DNA of 64,000 nucleotides from Bryoerythrophyllum caledonicum (GCA_963971425.1 OZ020516.1:682001-746000), one strand, 5' to 3'; shown: positions 32,936-45,885, counted from the first letter of the stretch. Notes: generated from the sequence alone by a model not told the origin. Numbers and translations: made by a program.

Positions 32936-34043
32936 CTCTCTCGAATTCGCTATTGTCTACTAAAACAAAATTCCATTCAACGGCCGGGGCTTCCGGCTCC
33001 TCTTCAGTCCACGTTCCTACATTCTCTCACTCTTCTCCTACACAGTCCTTGCATGAATGAGACTCTCTCCAGGGGGTAACCCCCAAGCCCTTGGCTTCCC
33101 TTGCGTTCCCAAGGTCGTTCCCTGCAGCGTTTGCCTTCCTCCATAAATGACCTTCTTCATAAAAAACCATTAACCTATAACTACTTAATTCTGTGTCACC
33201 CTTGCATTAACAAAAGTGGGTGTCCCACTAACCAAGGACTATTTAAATCTCCTACTTTAATCTCATGCCACATGGTGTGTGCATGATCTCCAATAAGTGA
33301 ACTATTTAGCTGATTCAAGGATACTAAATCTAACTACTTCCACCTACTTGGAATTCCCCTTGAGTGAGGAAATGACTAATTTACCTAGTGATTGGTGAGG
33401 GTTTTTTCCACTTCTTTTGGACCCCTTTTTACTTATTTTTTTTATGGCTTTTAGAGGGTCATTCTTTTTTCTTTCTCCTCACCATCATTCTTCTTCTTCT
33501 TCTAATTTTTTCCGTGGTTTCCTCAACGTGGCTAATTGCGGTCCCCGACTCGGTAGGAGGTAAATTCTTCTCCACCACTTCCATTTCTACTTCTTTTCTA
33601 TTGTTTTTGTTTTCCCAATCTTTTCTTTATTTTTTTCCTTTCTATTTATTTTTTGGTTAACTTCATAAAATTCTTGGTTGCCACAATGTGGCTCCTATTT
33701 TAAGAATTAGCGAATGAAAAGGCGATTTAGCCATTTTGATCAAATTTCGCGAACTAATCCAATGGGATAACCCATTTCTACTACTTGTTAACCTTAATAC
33801 GCATGATGCGTGGTCCATTCGTCACCGTGAGCCGTTTTTGCGGCTCACAATGCACACGTTCAAGTTTTACGTGGAGGAGTAAGGAGATTACGCTGGATGG
33901 CCGGTCATGAGATATAAGAAGTGTTCGAGTGATTCATCCTGGCTTCCTTCAAATAAGCCATTCAAGGTGGAAATACTCCTATTTCCATCTCCCTTCGACT
34001 TTCTCCACCTTCGTCATCTACCTTCTTTGTCGGCGGCCCACGG
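32936..34043. other. No gene recognised
   Basis: AT- and CT-rich sequence with short ORFs only. A perfect 8-bp hairpin (GTGAGCCG with CGGCTCAC, 33827-33848) is the only structure I noticed. Nothing else supportable. Confidence 0.5.
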
Positions 34044-34980
34044 ATGGATCTAAACGTTTTTGCTTTGAGTTTGTGTTCTCACTCAATTTGTGCCACTGGC
34101 TCTTCTTGGACTCCTTCAGGTAAGCCTGTCAAGACGTGGACCGCGGATGCGCACCGCTATCCACGCCTACCTGTTGGAGATCCAAAGCTAGTCCCATTTA
34201 AGCCCCTATGGGGAGACGTCCAAGTTAACCAGAACAAAAGAAACCTAGAGAAGGAGGTTGCTCGGGCCACTAGAGTCAGCGAGAAGCAATCCTTCATCAA
34301 GAACGGAATCACCAAATATATTGAGTTCTGGAAGACCGGCATGTCCCGGGACAAACGTTATGCAACGGATATGGCCCCCTAAATTTTGTACTGGGAGCGT
34401 ATCCATCAACTTATTTCTGGTCCCCTGCCACCAAACCAGGAGTCTCTCCAAGAAGGGTCTTGGCCTTCTTCAAATTGGATTCGTGATCATGCTCGCGGCT
34501 TTGCGTCGGGCGATGACGTCATTGGAATTCCGGACATTACCCCTGAGGATGACCCCGACGCATATCCTTTCTGTGGCCGTGAATTGAGCCGTCCAAAGTT
34601 GTCGTTCAATCCATTTCGAGACGTTTAACTGGGTGATTTCGTTCTCTGCCGTCCTAGCAACGGTCATTACCTTCCCGTGTGGATGGGCCAAGTTCTTGAA
34701 TGCGTTAATCTGACACCAGGAGATTGCTACGGGAATTTCAAAGTTGAATGGTGGATGCCCATGTTAGGGAAGAAGGAATTAAAGAAGATTGTCGCGAGGG
34801 AATGCTGGACCAGGAGATGGTAAAGGAAACCTTGTCTTTCAGAGGTACAGTACTGAAAAATTGTTCTTTACTCGCACCGCTATTCGTCGCACACTAAGAA
34901 AGGCCCTCCTAGTTCTCACCGTATTCCACCTGAGGTAACGTGCGCTACGATTGCAACTCTGGAGGCTAATGGCATCTCAG
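34044..34980 (+). pseudogene. DUF7869-type protein, C-terminal fragment
   Basis: One frame is readable from about 34110 to 34820 through TAA at 34380-34382 and TAA at 34626-34628. Features that match the C-terminal part of the family as I remember it: VPFKPLWGDV, SFNPFRDV followed by GDFVLCRP, PVWMGQVLE, then FKVEWWMPM. It is separated from the central fragment by about 2.9 kb that includes the piggyBac-like element and a minisatellite. Coding sense fades after about 34820. Confidence 0.58.
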
Positions 34981-36782
34981 TCAATTGTGCAAATGAGGAC
35001 TGATTCTTATTTTATCGGGGGCCAGCCGATGGATTGCTACTTAATCCTAATCATAGAACTCAGTTGTTGTCAGATCACAGTGTAGGTACTATTCTTGGTT
35101 ATTAGATGGCGAGGTCTCTTTCTGGATAGAAGAGAGCGTTTTTGTCAACTCCCCGCCGACTACGGCTATACACTTGACACAACATATGCAAACGTTTCGA
35201 CTATTTCTCAGATATGCAATCGTTTTTATTTGTCAAAGTGTTGTCAACCGTTGGCTTCATTGTTTTGTATGAAGCTCATTTCTAATCATATCCAGCTTCC
35301 TTGTGCTTACAAACCACCCTCCCCTATCTAATGCATGTCTCCACTGGTCGCAGGATTTGGGCCCATTATTCAAAAGAATTTTACGCTCATGATCGCGGAC
35401 TTTGAGCATGACGCCATCCTCCATCACGGTTTGTTTCACCTTATCCTCGATCACTACGCCTGGGCTGCCCGCCGACACTTGCATTTAAATTCCTTCTACT
35501 ATATCTCTGCAATACAAAGCACTATTCCAGTTATTATGGAAGACGAAGATTCTAGGTCGTCAACGCACCCTCATGGTCGGCCGCCCCCGGAGAAGAGAAG
35601 TCACGCGACATTTTAACAATCCATTATAGATTCTGAATATCCTTCACCCATACAAATTCTATATTTTAGGACAATCTAGTAGGTATTCAGGTTCGTCACA
35701 AGTATCTAATTTGGTCCACAAATGATCGTTTTGTCCACATTTTGTTAAATATCCGTTTAAACATCTTCTCATATTATACTTCCAAATAAAAAAATTCAAC
35801 ATAAAATCTTTACCTCTTTGTCTAACTAAAAATAATAATTTTTATTCTTTAAAATCTTTCATTGTAAATCTTCTTTGATTCTTTTTGACAAAGCTTTGTT
35901 TGCACTAGCCTCAACTTCCATATCTTTGAATCTTGATTTTTCTTCATTTAATTGTAAAATCAAATCATTATTTTGTCCAATTAACTTAGTAATCTTAATC
36001 TTTAATTTTCATTGGAATCTTTATATTCAAAACTTTCACAAATCATGTTATCATGCACTCGTTTGAATTTTGCTTCTTTTGCTACAATACATTTGAAGTT
36101 TCTTTCTTTTAATTGTTGAATATTTTCATGCTCATCTTGCAATTTACCTTTTAAATTATAAACTGTGTGGGAACCTACTTCTCGCCTTGGAAGTCATTTA
36201 GAGTAATGAGTGTGTTAGTGGGAAAGTTCTGCTCATTTTTATTAGTTAGCTTTTGTTAAATTTATGTTTTTATTAGCTTTACCAATTGACCATGACAATC
36301 AAATTCTTAAATGATAAAAGTGTTAAGGAAAGGTTAAGAATAATTGGATAGGAAAGAAGAAAAAGGTTTTTGGGAGGCCACCTACGGAGCGTGAAGGATG
36401 GATATTTCTAAACATATGGTTAACAACATGACAGAGTTCCAGATATTCGGAACCAGACATGGGTCTAACGGATTTATCCGGAACCAAGGGAAAGAAACAG
36501 CCATCTGGCAACTATAAATAACCACCGGAGGACAAGCATCAGACCATTTCTTGTTCTTCTATTGTTGTTAAGTGTTTTGAGAGGATTCTGTCAAAAGGTG
36601 CGATTATTGAAGGCCCACAATTGTAGTAGCGACAATGTGAAAACTGGGGTTAGGGTTTCTAGTAGGGTGAGGATCCGGCTGTGGAACAGTAGAGGCATAT
36701 TTCGGGTGGAGGTCAAGGTGGCTGAAGAAGATGGTGAAGGCGTCGAGCAACCGGGCAATCAGGGAGCTTCCGATCAACCTCC
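34981..36782. other. No gene recognised; AT-rich, possible retroelement debris
   Basis: Several ORFs of 60-90 codons without recognisable motifs. On the minus strand at about 35810-35650 a frame reads KYNMRRCLNGYLTKCGQN, with spaced Cys and His that might be a decayed zinc-knuckle region of a retroelement. This is weak and I make no call on it. Confidence 0.35.
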
Positions 36783-37405
36783 AAAATGTGGTTTGAGATA
36801 CCGAAGGATGTGAAGAACAAGAAAGCCGTCGACACGGACCTAATGCAGATGGTGTGCTTTGGACTGAGAGAGCGACTATGAAGGTTTCGAGATGAGGTCA
36901 TGGTGCACGAGTTGATCGTAGGATGCTTCAACAAATGGGACAACACGCTACGGGCGGATCCGGATCAATGGACAGCCAAGCTTTGGAGAGAGGTCTACGA
37001 CTTCCCGGCCAAGAGTAAAGGTACGCGCTCGAGGAGGGAGCTTTTGTAGAAGGGGAGTTTGCAAAGAAGGCTGACCCTAAGGACGCATTTACGGTAGCAC
37101 ATTGTATAGATCCAAGAGCTTATAGAGTGATGGAGTTTTTAGTGCCGATTTTGTATTCGGAAAGGCCTGCCAAGACGACGACCACGTTGGCTAATACAAT
37201 TTCTAGGTCCTATTTTGCAGAACCGCCAGTAGCATGGAGTGAAGTAATCCGGGAGGTAGTGGAAAAGTTAGAAGCCAAGGTTTGAAAAAGGCCTTCCCCT
37301 ATTTCCCCGTCTCTTTACCACTTGTATAAGCACCATGGGCTATTGAAGGACAACGAAGAAACGACATATGAGATTGACAAGGAGCTGGCGAGTCACGGCT
37401 AGGTG
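36783..37405 (+). pseudogene. Decayed plant-transposon-associated ORF
   Basis: Two frames join near 37025. The first reads MWFEIPKDVKNKKA, VMVHELIVGCFNKWDNTL and KLWREVYDFPAKSK, with TGA at about 36878 where Arg (CGA) would fit. The second reads FVEGEFAKKADPKDAF, DPRAYRVMEFLVPILY, TTTLANTISRSYF and SPISPSLYHLYKHHG, with another TGA. This resembles a recurrent plant protein with D-P-R-A-R-R-V-L-E-F and a P-I-(S/C)-P-x-L-(F/Y)-H-L-Y motif that I associate with repetitive DNA. Family name and function unknown to me. Confidence 0.5.
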
Positions 37406-38162
37406 GACGAAGTCAAACCGAATGAAGAGAAAACGCCAAAACCGGTCAATGAATGCAACAGAGTTATATTATAGATGAAAGAACTTAGTAGTTAGTAGTC
37501 CAATCATTTGAATGGTGTATTCTAGAATTCAATATTAGGTGAAGCATGGTGCAGTCATATTTTTCTATGTTAAAATTGTATCAAAAAGATAATGTTTGCA
37601 TATGGAATTGTATTATTGCAATAGGCATGCACTTTCAACATAATATGAGGGAGAAATTCATAATGCCTACATTTTCAATATACACTAATAGAAGACCAAT
37701 TCATTGTGAATTTACAATGTTTGAAATTAGCATGCAATGTTTGAAATTAATATTTGATGCACATTCAATCATTTCATTGCAAATGAACATTATAATGGCA
37801 ATTGACCCCTCTCAGAGTGCTTAATATTCATGCTCTTCTTTCTTAGTCCAATATGCAAAGAGCTTGGAAGTTATGCCATTGAGGATATTGTTAACATCTA
37901 CATGCTTAACTTTCTTTAAGATTTGCAAAATTCAAAATTTGCTTCTTTATTATTTGTGGCCTATGACCAAATAAAGGCCAACAAACCCGAGCCCTTACTT
38001 AAACAAACCCAAGTGACTACCACTCAATGCTCACTCTAATAGTAGGTGGGCTCTATTACACCTCAAATAGTAGGTGGGCTCTACTTACGAAAGTTATGGT
38101 GGCTTCGATAGGAAAAAATTCAAATGCAAACATGATCGGTGAAGATTCTACTCTTATCCATG
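37406..38162. other. Intergenic, 3' of the receptor kinase
   Basis: AT-rich, no ORF of note. A short direct repeat (AATAGTAGGTGGGCTCTA) occurs twice at about 38040-38083. Confidence 0.5.
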
Positions 38163-41100
38163 CTATCCACATACCACTTGTAAGAGTTGGTCTCTACCCT
38201 TGATCCCCTTCTCAATCGCCAACCCAACAAGTGGGTCACCGCCCCCAGTATTTTGCTCCATAGGTTTCAATAAGGACTGCAGCATATTCTCGACATCTCT
38301 CATTGTTGGCCGATTTGTAGGGTTCTTCTCAGTGCACATTAAAGCAATCTCCTGCACCCGCAACATTTGCTCCATGGAAGCCAAACCAAGTTGGTCTTCA
38401 TCCTCCTGATACAAGAGCAATGGGTCAAGGATAGATCGACACATTCGCCCCTCGTTGAGTTGCACATTCTCTTTCACCCATGCAACAATGTGCAAGGCCG
38501 TCCCATAGTTGGGATCATGGGTCGGCTCTTTTCCTGTCAAGAGCTCCAACAACAACACCCCACAAGAGTACACATCCACTTGCGGTGTCGCTTTAACGTT
38601 AAATCCTGCCTCTGCACAATGGTGAATACATATGTCAAAGATGTTTCCAATGAGGCCACAACTTCATTAAAGCAAACTCTAAGCATCATATTTATATGTG
38701 ACATGGTAGAAGATCATCCATCTTGCGAAAGCAAGATACCAAATGGACTACCCCAAAATTAGAAGCTTAAATCTTACCTGGAGGAATGTAGCCAAAGGTT
38801 CCTACAACATTCTGCGTGGATAGCCACGGCTTCGATCCTTCTTGCATACCCAACACCTTGGCAAGACCAAAATCCGATATGCGGGGCTCCAAGTCATCGT
38901 CGAGAAGCACATTGCAAGACTTGATGTCTCGGTGCACTACGGGAGCATCACAATCATGGTGGAGATATGCTAATCCGTGGGCGACACCCTTGGCAATTCG
39001 GAGCCTAGTTTCCCATGTCAAATACATTTTTGATGTCCCTTCCGCGTTGCCGTGTAGGGCGGAATGGAGGTTCCCCCTTGGCACATAATCATACAAGAGG
39101 AGTCCTACCTTGTCCCGCTTTATGAATCCCAACAGCGTGACCAAGTTTCGATGCCTTGTCTTGCCCACGCTCTTCACCTCGGCCCAAAAGGTTTTATGAG
39201 CGAGTGCACTCTTGGCATGATCTGTAAACATTATCTTCTTGACCGCAATGTAGGGGTATGTGTCAGCGACGCCCTTTGCCTTGTAGACCACTCCATGAGC
39301 CCCCCTTCCAATAATGAACTTGTCATTGAGGTTTTCAGTGGCGCTCATGATGTCGTCAAAAGTGAGCGACCATTTCTCATTGGACAAGTTCATCTCCAAA
39401 ACTTCCTTACTTGCGTCTAGGCTTCTTTGTATCAATCTACGCCTCCAAATGTGGAATGCAACATATCCCAACAGTATCGAGGCTATCGCTCCCAACACCA
39501 TGCCCACAATGACCCAAATTGGAAGTTTCCCCTTTCCTACCACAACTTCTGAGGGCCTACTCACGGCAATGCACAAGTCATTGGCATCATATTCAAGGCA
39601 CAAGCCTGGGTTGCCTTGGAAGGAAGATGGGTCTGCAACCAAGAACTTCACCCATGCACGCGGTAATGGACCTGTGAGGCGATTGAAGGAAATATTCACG
39701 ATGGTAAGGGAAACCATCAATTCTCCCAATAAACTTGGCACTTCCCCTGTGAGGTTGTTGTGTGAAAGGTCCAAAACCTCTAGCCGCGCTAGGTGCCCAA
39801 GAGATGACGGAATCGGCCCCATGTAACTCCCATAGCTCAAGTTGAGGACCTGTAGCTCCGTCAAGGACCCAATTTCTGATGCAATGGGGGCGTTCCACGG
39901 GTTCTCCGCAAGGACAAGGTCGGTCAATGTGAAAACAAAGCCCAAGTAGATGCTTGGGTTGAACATGTTTAGCTTGTTGCCTTCAAGGTAGAGCTTTTGT
40001 AAGTTGGAAAGGTTCCCAAGTGCTAGAGGAACAGCCCCAATGAGGGAATTATATCCCAAGTCAATGTGATACAACAACTTGCACATGGACATTGTAGCAG
40101 GGATCTCGCCTGTAAGGTTGTTCTTGGCCAATATCAAGACCGAGAGGTTCTTCGTGAGTTGGGGGAAGTCAAGGACAGAGATTTCTCCACTGAATCTATT
40201 CTCACTCAAATCTAGGTAGGTTAGGCTGCTATTACCTCCAAGACCTAGTGGTAGTCGCCCTTCAAATTGGTTACGCGCAGCTCTTACATCTATTAATGAT
40301 GAGTTTTGTCCAAAATGATCGGGAATTGAAGTGAACATATTGTCTTGAATACCAAAGAGCTTCAAGCTTGTACAACGAGCAAGAGACAAGGGAATTGCAC
40401 CTTCAAGTCTATTCCAACTAGTAGCCAACCACTCAAATTTCCCATTGTCGCAAAGTCCATTTGGCAAAGTTCCGATGAAGGAGTTGCGAGACAACTGGAC
40501 AGTTGTGAGATTAGGCATAAATCTGCCAAGGTCATGAGGAATTGGGCCCGACAAGTTGTTGTAGGCAAGGCCTAATTCCCTTAAACTAACCATTTTAGAC
40601 AAACTTGAAGGAACTTCTCCAGTCAAGGCATTAACACTCAACCCCACCAACAATAAGTTGTTGGTAGTCAACACGCCATCAGGAATGGGTCCCGTAAGGA
40701 AATTACCATGGAAGACTAAGTTCCACATTTTGTTAAGATTCTTCAAGGAGGTAGGGATCATTCCAGTGAAGCTATTATGCTGGAGGTCTAGATATAGTAG
40801 GGATTGCAGATTTCCAAGCCAAGATGGAATTTCACCAGAGAAATTGTTGTAGCTTAAATCATAATTCGTAAGCTTCAAATTCTTGGACATGGTGTGAGGT
40901 ATAGTCCCAGAGAGTGAGTTGTTCCAAACCACAAATTCTTCAAGGTTATCACAATTGCCGATCTCAAGAGGGATTCCACCAGTCAAATTATTGAAGGCCA
41001 CAGACAATACCCTCAACCTTATCAACTTCCCAAGCTCTGGTGGGATGGTCCCTGATAACTGATTATTATCCAGCACAAGGTGCTCCAAGAATTGCAACTT

Positions 41101-41394
41101 GCCCAAGCTTGGAGAAATACTACCCTCTAACATAGGTTCTTGTGCCACCAAGGTGATGTTCCGCACACGCCCACTTTCCGTGCAATTCACCCCGCCCCAC
41201 GAACATGGCGATGCATCTGAGGCATCCCAACTCCCCAGCAGCGGAGACTTTACGACCAAGGCATTCTTGAACTCCATCAAAGCCAAACCATCTGGCGTCA
41301 AACCAGCCACCAAGGACACATGAACCCAAGCGAGCCAAGCCACAACCGCCAAGTTCCATCTGAGCCGGGACTCTATTCTACCATAACCCATCAT
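38163..41394 (-). CDS. Leucine-rich-repeat receptor-like kinase, PEPR-like
   Basis: Plasma-membrane receptor kinase, probably sensing a peptide or other apoplastic ligand. Two exons: 41394-38778 and 38611-38163 (1021 residues), with a 166-bp intron (GTAAGA...GCAG) splitting the activation-segment region PP|EAGFN in phase 1. I start at ATG 41394; it is followed at once by a second ATG. Order: signal peptide (WNLAVVAWLAWVHVSLVAG), N-terminal cap with SPCSWGGVNC, about 20 LRRs of the plant type, membrane segment (WVIVGMVLGAIASILLGYV), Ser/Thr kinase. Kinase motifs: GRGAHGVVYKA, IAVKKI, HRDIKSCNVLL (RD type), DFGLAKV, DVYSCGVLLLELLTG. GRGAHGVVY and HGLAYLHHDC resemble Arabidopsis PEPR1/2 (LRR subfamily XI), but orthology is not shown. 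It is the only large gene in the window without a stop or frameshift. Confidence 0.93.
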
Positions 41395-42810
41395 GGTCTT
41401 GCACACAAATGAATGCTCTTACCACGTAACTATAGGCTGATTCGTATGAAACGCTCCGTTTGGGTGGGTGCCAAGGCAACCAAAATTGTACCAGGTTTAG
41501 AGAACTCGGCTTCCGAAACTGCAATCTGTCTTTCCACAGCACCTACCTTTAACGCGTGCAGCCAAATTTCAATGGTAAGTCAAAAGGGCGCCCATGTACC
41601 GATCGACTCACACTCCCATTCCCTGCGAGTCTGGCGCCTGAACTTGTTGGAGCCGCAAGCCTCCTACCGTCTCCACTATTTTACCAACACAACAGCACAG
41701 TTCAAGCAATCTGGCTTCATCCCGACGTAATTAGCAGAAACCATCCACATTCGGGGCTTCTTGGGTCTACGACATGGAGGTCGCAAATTTGCTTCCTCTG
41801 CTTGCCTCCTAAACGCTGATCCGAGTGACCATTGGACTTCAGCCGATCTCTTAAGTCCTCGTCCCCTGCCTTGGATAGACACTGCAAACAATAAAATCCA
41901 GCTTCAGTACAGGCCGAGGGATGCGCCGACAGAGTACAAACGCACAACAACAAGATCCAATACTTCCTCGCTCCCTGCTTCTAGACACTCAAATCAATCA
42001 ATCCAAGAGTCATTGCAGGCTGTAAGAGAAACGGAAACACTCTAGCGGAACCGCAAAACAAGAAGATCCAGAACGCCCTCATTCCCTGCTACCAGACACT
42101 CCACATGTTCAGACCAATCTTCATAGCAGGCTCAAAGTTGGCAAGAACCGAAACAGGGTAGGAAGAAATCATTCCCTCCAAAAAAACGCATGCTGAAGCC
42201 TCTAGAATATTACGACCAGAGAAGCCACTAACGTAATTCCCGAAACTGGCCGTCACAAACAATAATCCTTCACAGTTTACCTCTCCAACGCCTGCAATCT
42301 TGTGACAACATTAGCATACAGCTGTACATACTCTATGGCCACATCCGATGTTGACAACTAGGGGACATTGCCATCACAAATAAGAATGGTTCTGAAAGCA
42401 GGACAAACTTGAATGCATGCCAGCAACTGACAAACTAAATCGTTCCCATCAACGAAACTGTAGAGCTAGTGAACGAGGGTTGAACTTCACATAACAGCGA
42501 CTGATACAGAAGTAAAACTACCGTAAATATGTAACTTGCATATTGCAAGCAAGTACCTTCATTGCGAGGGCCACCCTACCTAAGAAGATGGATTCCTACA
42601 GCACAAGACCAGGAGCAGTCAGGGCTTGGAGCTGGCATCATTCATCCTAGCGGGCACAATCGAACGAAAGATACGATGCCAAAGGAGGGAAATCTATACC
42701 AAACAAATCAGTATGGACAAGACCGATAACCACCATCTCGTCTGTCAAGACCGCCACCTCCACGGAAATCTGAAATCTGAAGACAATATATCCAAAGATG
42801 CGCACACATG
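41395..42810. other. Upstream region of the receptor kinase with a degenerate duplication
   Basis: No convincing coding sequence. It probably holds the 5' UTR or promoter of the kinase gene (transcribed leftward). Around 41945-42160 two imperfect copies of about 110 bp can be seen (AAGATCC..., CCCTGCT..., AGACACTC..., GCAGGCT...). Confidence 0.5.
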
Positions 42811-43485
42811 GTTCCTCACAGAGCACAACTTCACAGGGTCTTCTTCTACACCTTTCAGAGTTGATTCCGTCAGAGGCACAGCAAACCGTACCCTTTTATA
42901 CAAGCGTTCTATAACAGAGCACGCCAGGAAAACCAGCAGGCACACAGAAACATCAAGGCGTCTCCAAACTTGATGTTGCTGCCGCAGAGGAGGAGGAATC
43001 GCGCGGACCTGCTACAGCGTGCGAAGAACTCTCCAAGACTCAACCGTGCAAGGAATGAACTCGCACAGCATAAATACCAGAACTGCCGGACCTGAAGTGG
43101 GAGAGGGACGTCAAGCGAGGTTGTCGGGCAGGACCGGATTTGGCAGGTCCCTCACAGATTACAACTTCACAGGGTCTTCGTCTACTTCTGCGCCTCTCGA
43201 AATTGATTCTGCCATAGAGGCACAACAAACCGCACCCTATCAAAAGCGCGTTCTACAACAGAGCACTCCAAGAAAACCAACAAGCACACAAAATTATCAT
43301 GGCTTCCCTAAACCAGACGTTGCTGCCGCGGAGGAATCACGCGCACCTGCTAAACCGTGCGGAAGAACTCTCCGAGGCTCAACCGTGCAAGGACTGAACC
43401 CGCACAGCATAAATACCAGCGCTGCCGGACCTGGGGTTGGGAGATGGGCGTGAAGCGCGGTTGTCGGGCAGGACCGCGCTCGGCA
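42811..43485. repeat. Tandem duplication, about 335-bp unit, upstream of the kinase gene
   Basis: Unit 1 runs from about 42811 to 43145 and unit 2 from about 43146 to 43485. Shared blocks include ACTTCACAGGGTCTTC, ACGTTGCTGCCGC (ATGTTGCTGCCGC in unit 1), CTCAACCGTGCAAGGA, CACAGCATAAATACCAG and GGTTGTCGGGCAGGACCG. It is GC-richer than its surroundings. On the minus strand each unit carries a TATA-like GGTATTTATGC, so each could hold a promoter for the receptor kinase. This is only suggestive. Confidence 0.8.
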
Positions 43486-45068
43486 GATGCCCAGTTCCAG
43501 ATTCGCAGCGTCTGGGGTGTAGCAACGGCGCCTTCTGCACTGCCGGTTCCGCCCCCACGATTCCATGTTCCGTATGTCTGATTATAAGCCTGCCCTCAGT
43601 GCGCGCATGCTGGGCACCACTGGGCTGGTCCGATTGCGGCGCATGATGCATATTCCACGACCCACTGTACCCTCGGTGGTGTTCGGTCGTGTTCTTGGGA
43701 CCTTCTGGATGCGAGAACCTGCCTGACCTGGACGTTCCGGTCATCGTCAGTCTCCAGTAGGAAGGACATTTCTCTTCTAAATAACAAATTATGATTGAAA
43801 CCCTGCCCAGCTACCCGGCACTTACCCGTAGGCATAGCTTCACAGGGTCCACCCAAGGCGGAGGTGGGAAAGGAAGCTGTATGGATTAAAGGTAAGTTTT
43901 CTGGGGTTTTGACAACAAGCTGCAAGGCGACATTTTGTCGTCCTACTTCAGATCAGCGGTTGTGACGGTTGCGGTTTGAGGGTTTAAGGACGCCAAAGTT
44001 TGTGTGTGTTTGAGCTTCAGATTCAGAATTTGTGTGTATTTTGTATTTAAACTCTTCACATCGAACCCACTAAACTCACAAAATCCATGAGCTCCTCACT
44101 CTTCAAGGACACCTATTGAACATAGTGTTGTCAATTCAGCAAAATGCTTTGAAACGTGCGCATGGTTAACTGGATTCCCATGAAGAACTTCCAGCAACAC
44201 GTATAATGGTGTGCCAATGAACGCCACTGAGTTCTCTACTGACATAACAAATTAAAGAAGTTTCAATAAGCCTAGATTTCTCATAAAAGGCCTCCACACG
44301 ATGGTATGCAACCATAATTTACTTCATTCCGGTATTTGGGTACTACATTTAGTGATAACACAGGAATAAATACACAATAACACCATATTCATTAAAATGA
44401 GACAAAATGTGAGATTTGAGACTAAAAGCCTATTACTTCGGAAGTAAATATCGTGAAAAGTTGTTGCAAGCAGAGGCATATATCATGCAACATACGAGAA
44501 ACATCCCAAATCCAACAATAAAACAACATGATCAATGCGACTCTCCATAATTGCATTACACGAGACATACTATGAATAGATCAACATAGAGAATATAATT
44601 CCATCCATGGTTAAAGAGGACTGAGTACAATGGAAAATAATAAAACTAAAATTTTATTTCCATGACATTGTTCACCAGAATAGATAATCGCAAACAATCA
44701 TCTATTTATAGCAGTTTAGGATCTATACAATCTTCTCTATAACAAAATATAGAAGAACTCTTGAAGCATATACATGCAATCCTACTTAGCAGTGCCCCCT
44801 TTACTAAAAGAAATGGTTAAACCACCTCCTTATGTCTTCAGAAGCATAGCATTCTCCGCTTTCACTTTTGCTTACCCAATCATAATTTCCTTCCTCTCAG
44901 AAAGATGAAATAATTTAGCACATAGGAAATAAAAAGCACGAGACAATGCCAATAAGTTACAAAAGAACTTGTTGTAGTTGTGAAATATTTTTATACACAG
45001 AATATAAAAGGGTGTTTACAATGTTGATACTAAATGCCTACTATAGTATAAAATAGAAGCCCTTGAAA
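43486..45068. other. No gene recognised
   Basis: Sequence with short ORFs only, GC-richer to about 43900 and AT-rich beyond. Nothing I can support as a gene, RNA or repeat. Confidence 0.5.
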
Positions 45069-45885
45069 CTATGAAGCCGATGAAGTAGAACCATGTGAAA
45101 TTTCATACACAAAACCAACGTTCTTGTTTGAGAGCGCCATTCCATCTACAATATATTTCATAAAAGGACTATTAGGCGCCAACGGTGGAACCTCTATATT
45201 ACGATTGTTATTAATATAATCATGTAATTTTCCAACAGGGCATTTGGAAACCAAATGTCGTAGCTAAGGTACAAGTTCCTCAGTAAGGAACTGGTCATCA
45301 CAAGCCGCATGTCTCCACGGACGAAGAAAAATGGCATTTCCGATATGATTACAGATGCTTTTCTCCGGGTTGTCGTCGATGAGAAGAGTATTGTCCGAAT
45401 CAAGGACCATCGACTCAACTCGGCACCTAAATAAAGATGATGACAGGGTTTTCAAAAAGATCACCTTGTTCGAATTATTCTGATCCATCAATAACTTATT
45501 GCGCGAGGTTTCAATTCTCTCACAGCTCTCCTGTCCAAGAACCAAAGTTGGAGAAGGCATGTCCGAAAAAAGATACTTCACAATTTCAACTACAATGGAC
45601 TTTTTCATTGAGCTTCAGACGACAATAGAGTTCGTAATGTTTCTAATGTCCGCCAGAAACGCACGAACTCCAGGGCGAGTATATACAACTTTGGACCTAT
45701 GTACACAGGGACGGTGCAAAAGTACGTTGCCCAACTCCCTGAGCCTCTTGACAACCGAGGAGCATGTTTAGTCTTGGACATGATGCCATTAATATCAAGA
45801 ATGATTTCAAGCCACCTATGTGGCCGCCGACTGAGGATAACGAACAAACTCCTCCGCAGACAGTCCTGGGACAGGACGAACACAT
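45069..45885 (-). pseudogene. FCP1/NIF-type phosphatase-like protein, copy 1
   Basis: HAD-superfamily phosphatase of the FCP1/NIF type, a family that acts on phosphoserine, for example in the RNA polymerase II tail. Visible: IILDINGIM (catalytic Asp loop; plant relatives also have D-x-N-G), VVYTRPGVRAFLADIR, SSMKKSIVVEIVKYLF, LLIDDNPEKSICN (acidic loop) and a C-terminal segment ending SHGSTSSAS. The expected Trp before SSMKK is TGA at 45615-45617 (TGG to TGA). A TAG interrupts the C-terminus at 45264-45266. A frame change lies near 45773, just after the catalytic loop. The second catalytic Asp of the canonical D-x-D-x-T/V motif is Asn here, so activity is doubtful even without the breaks. A similar gene lies at 61264-63702. 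Confidence 0.72.

Noticed and set aside
42626-43453. Plus-strand ORFs of 115 and 144 codons upstream of the receptor kinase
   Set aside because: They fall in the tandem duplication, differ in frame between the two units and have low-complexity, promoter-like content.
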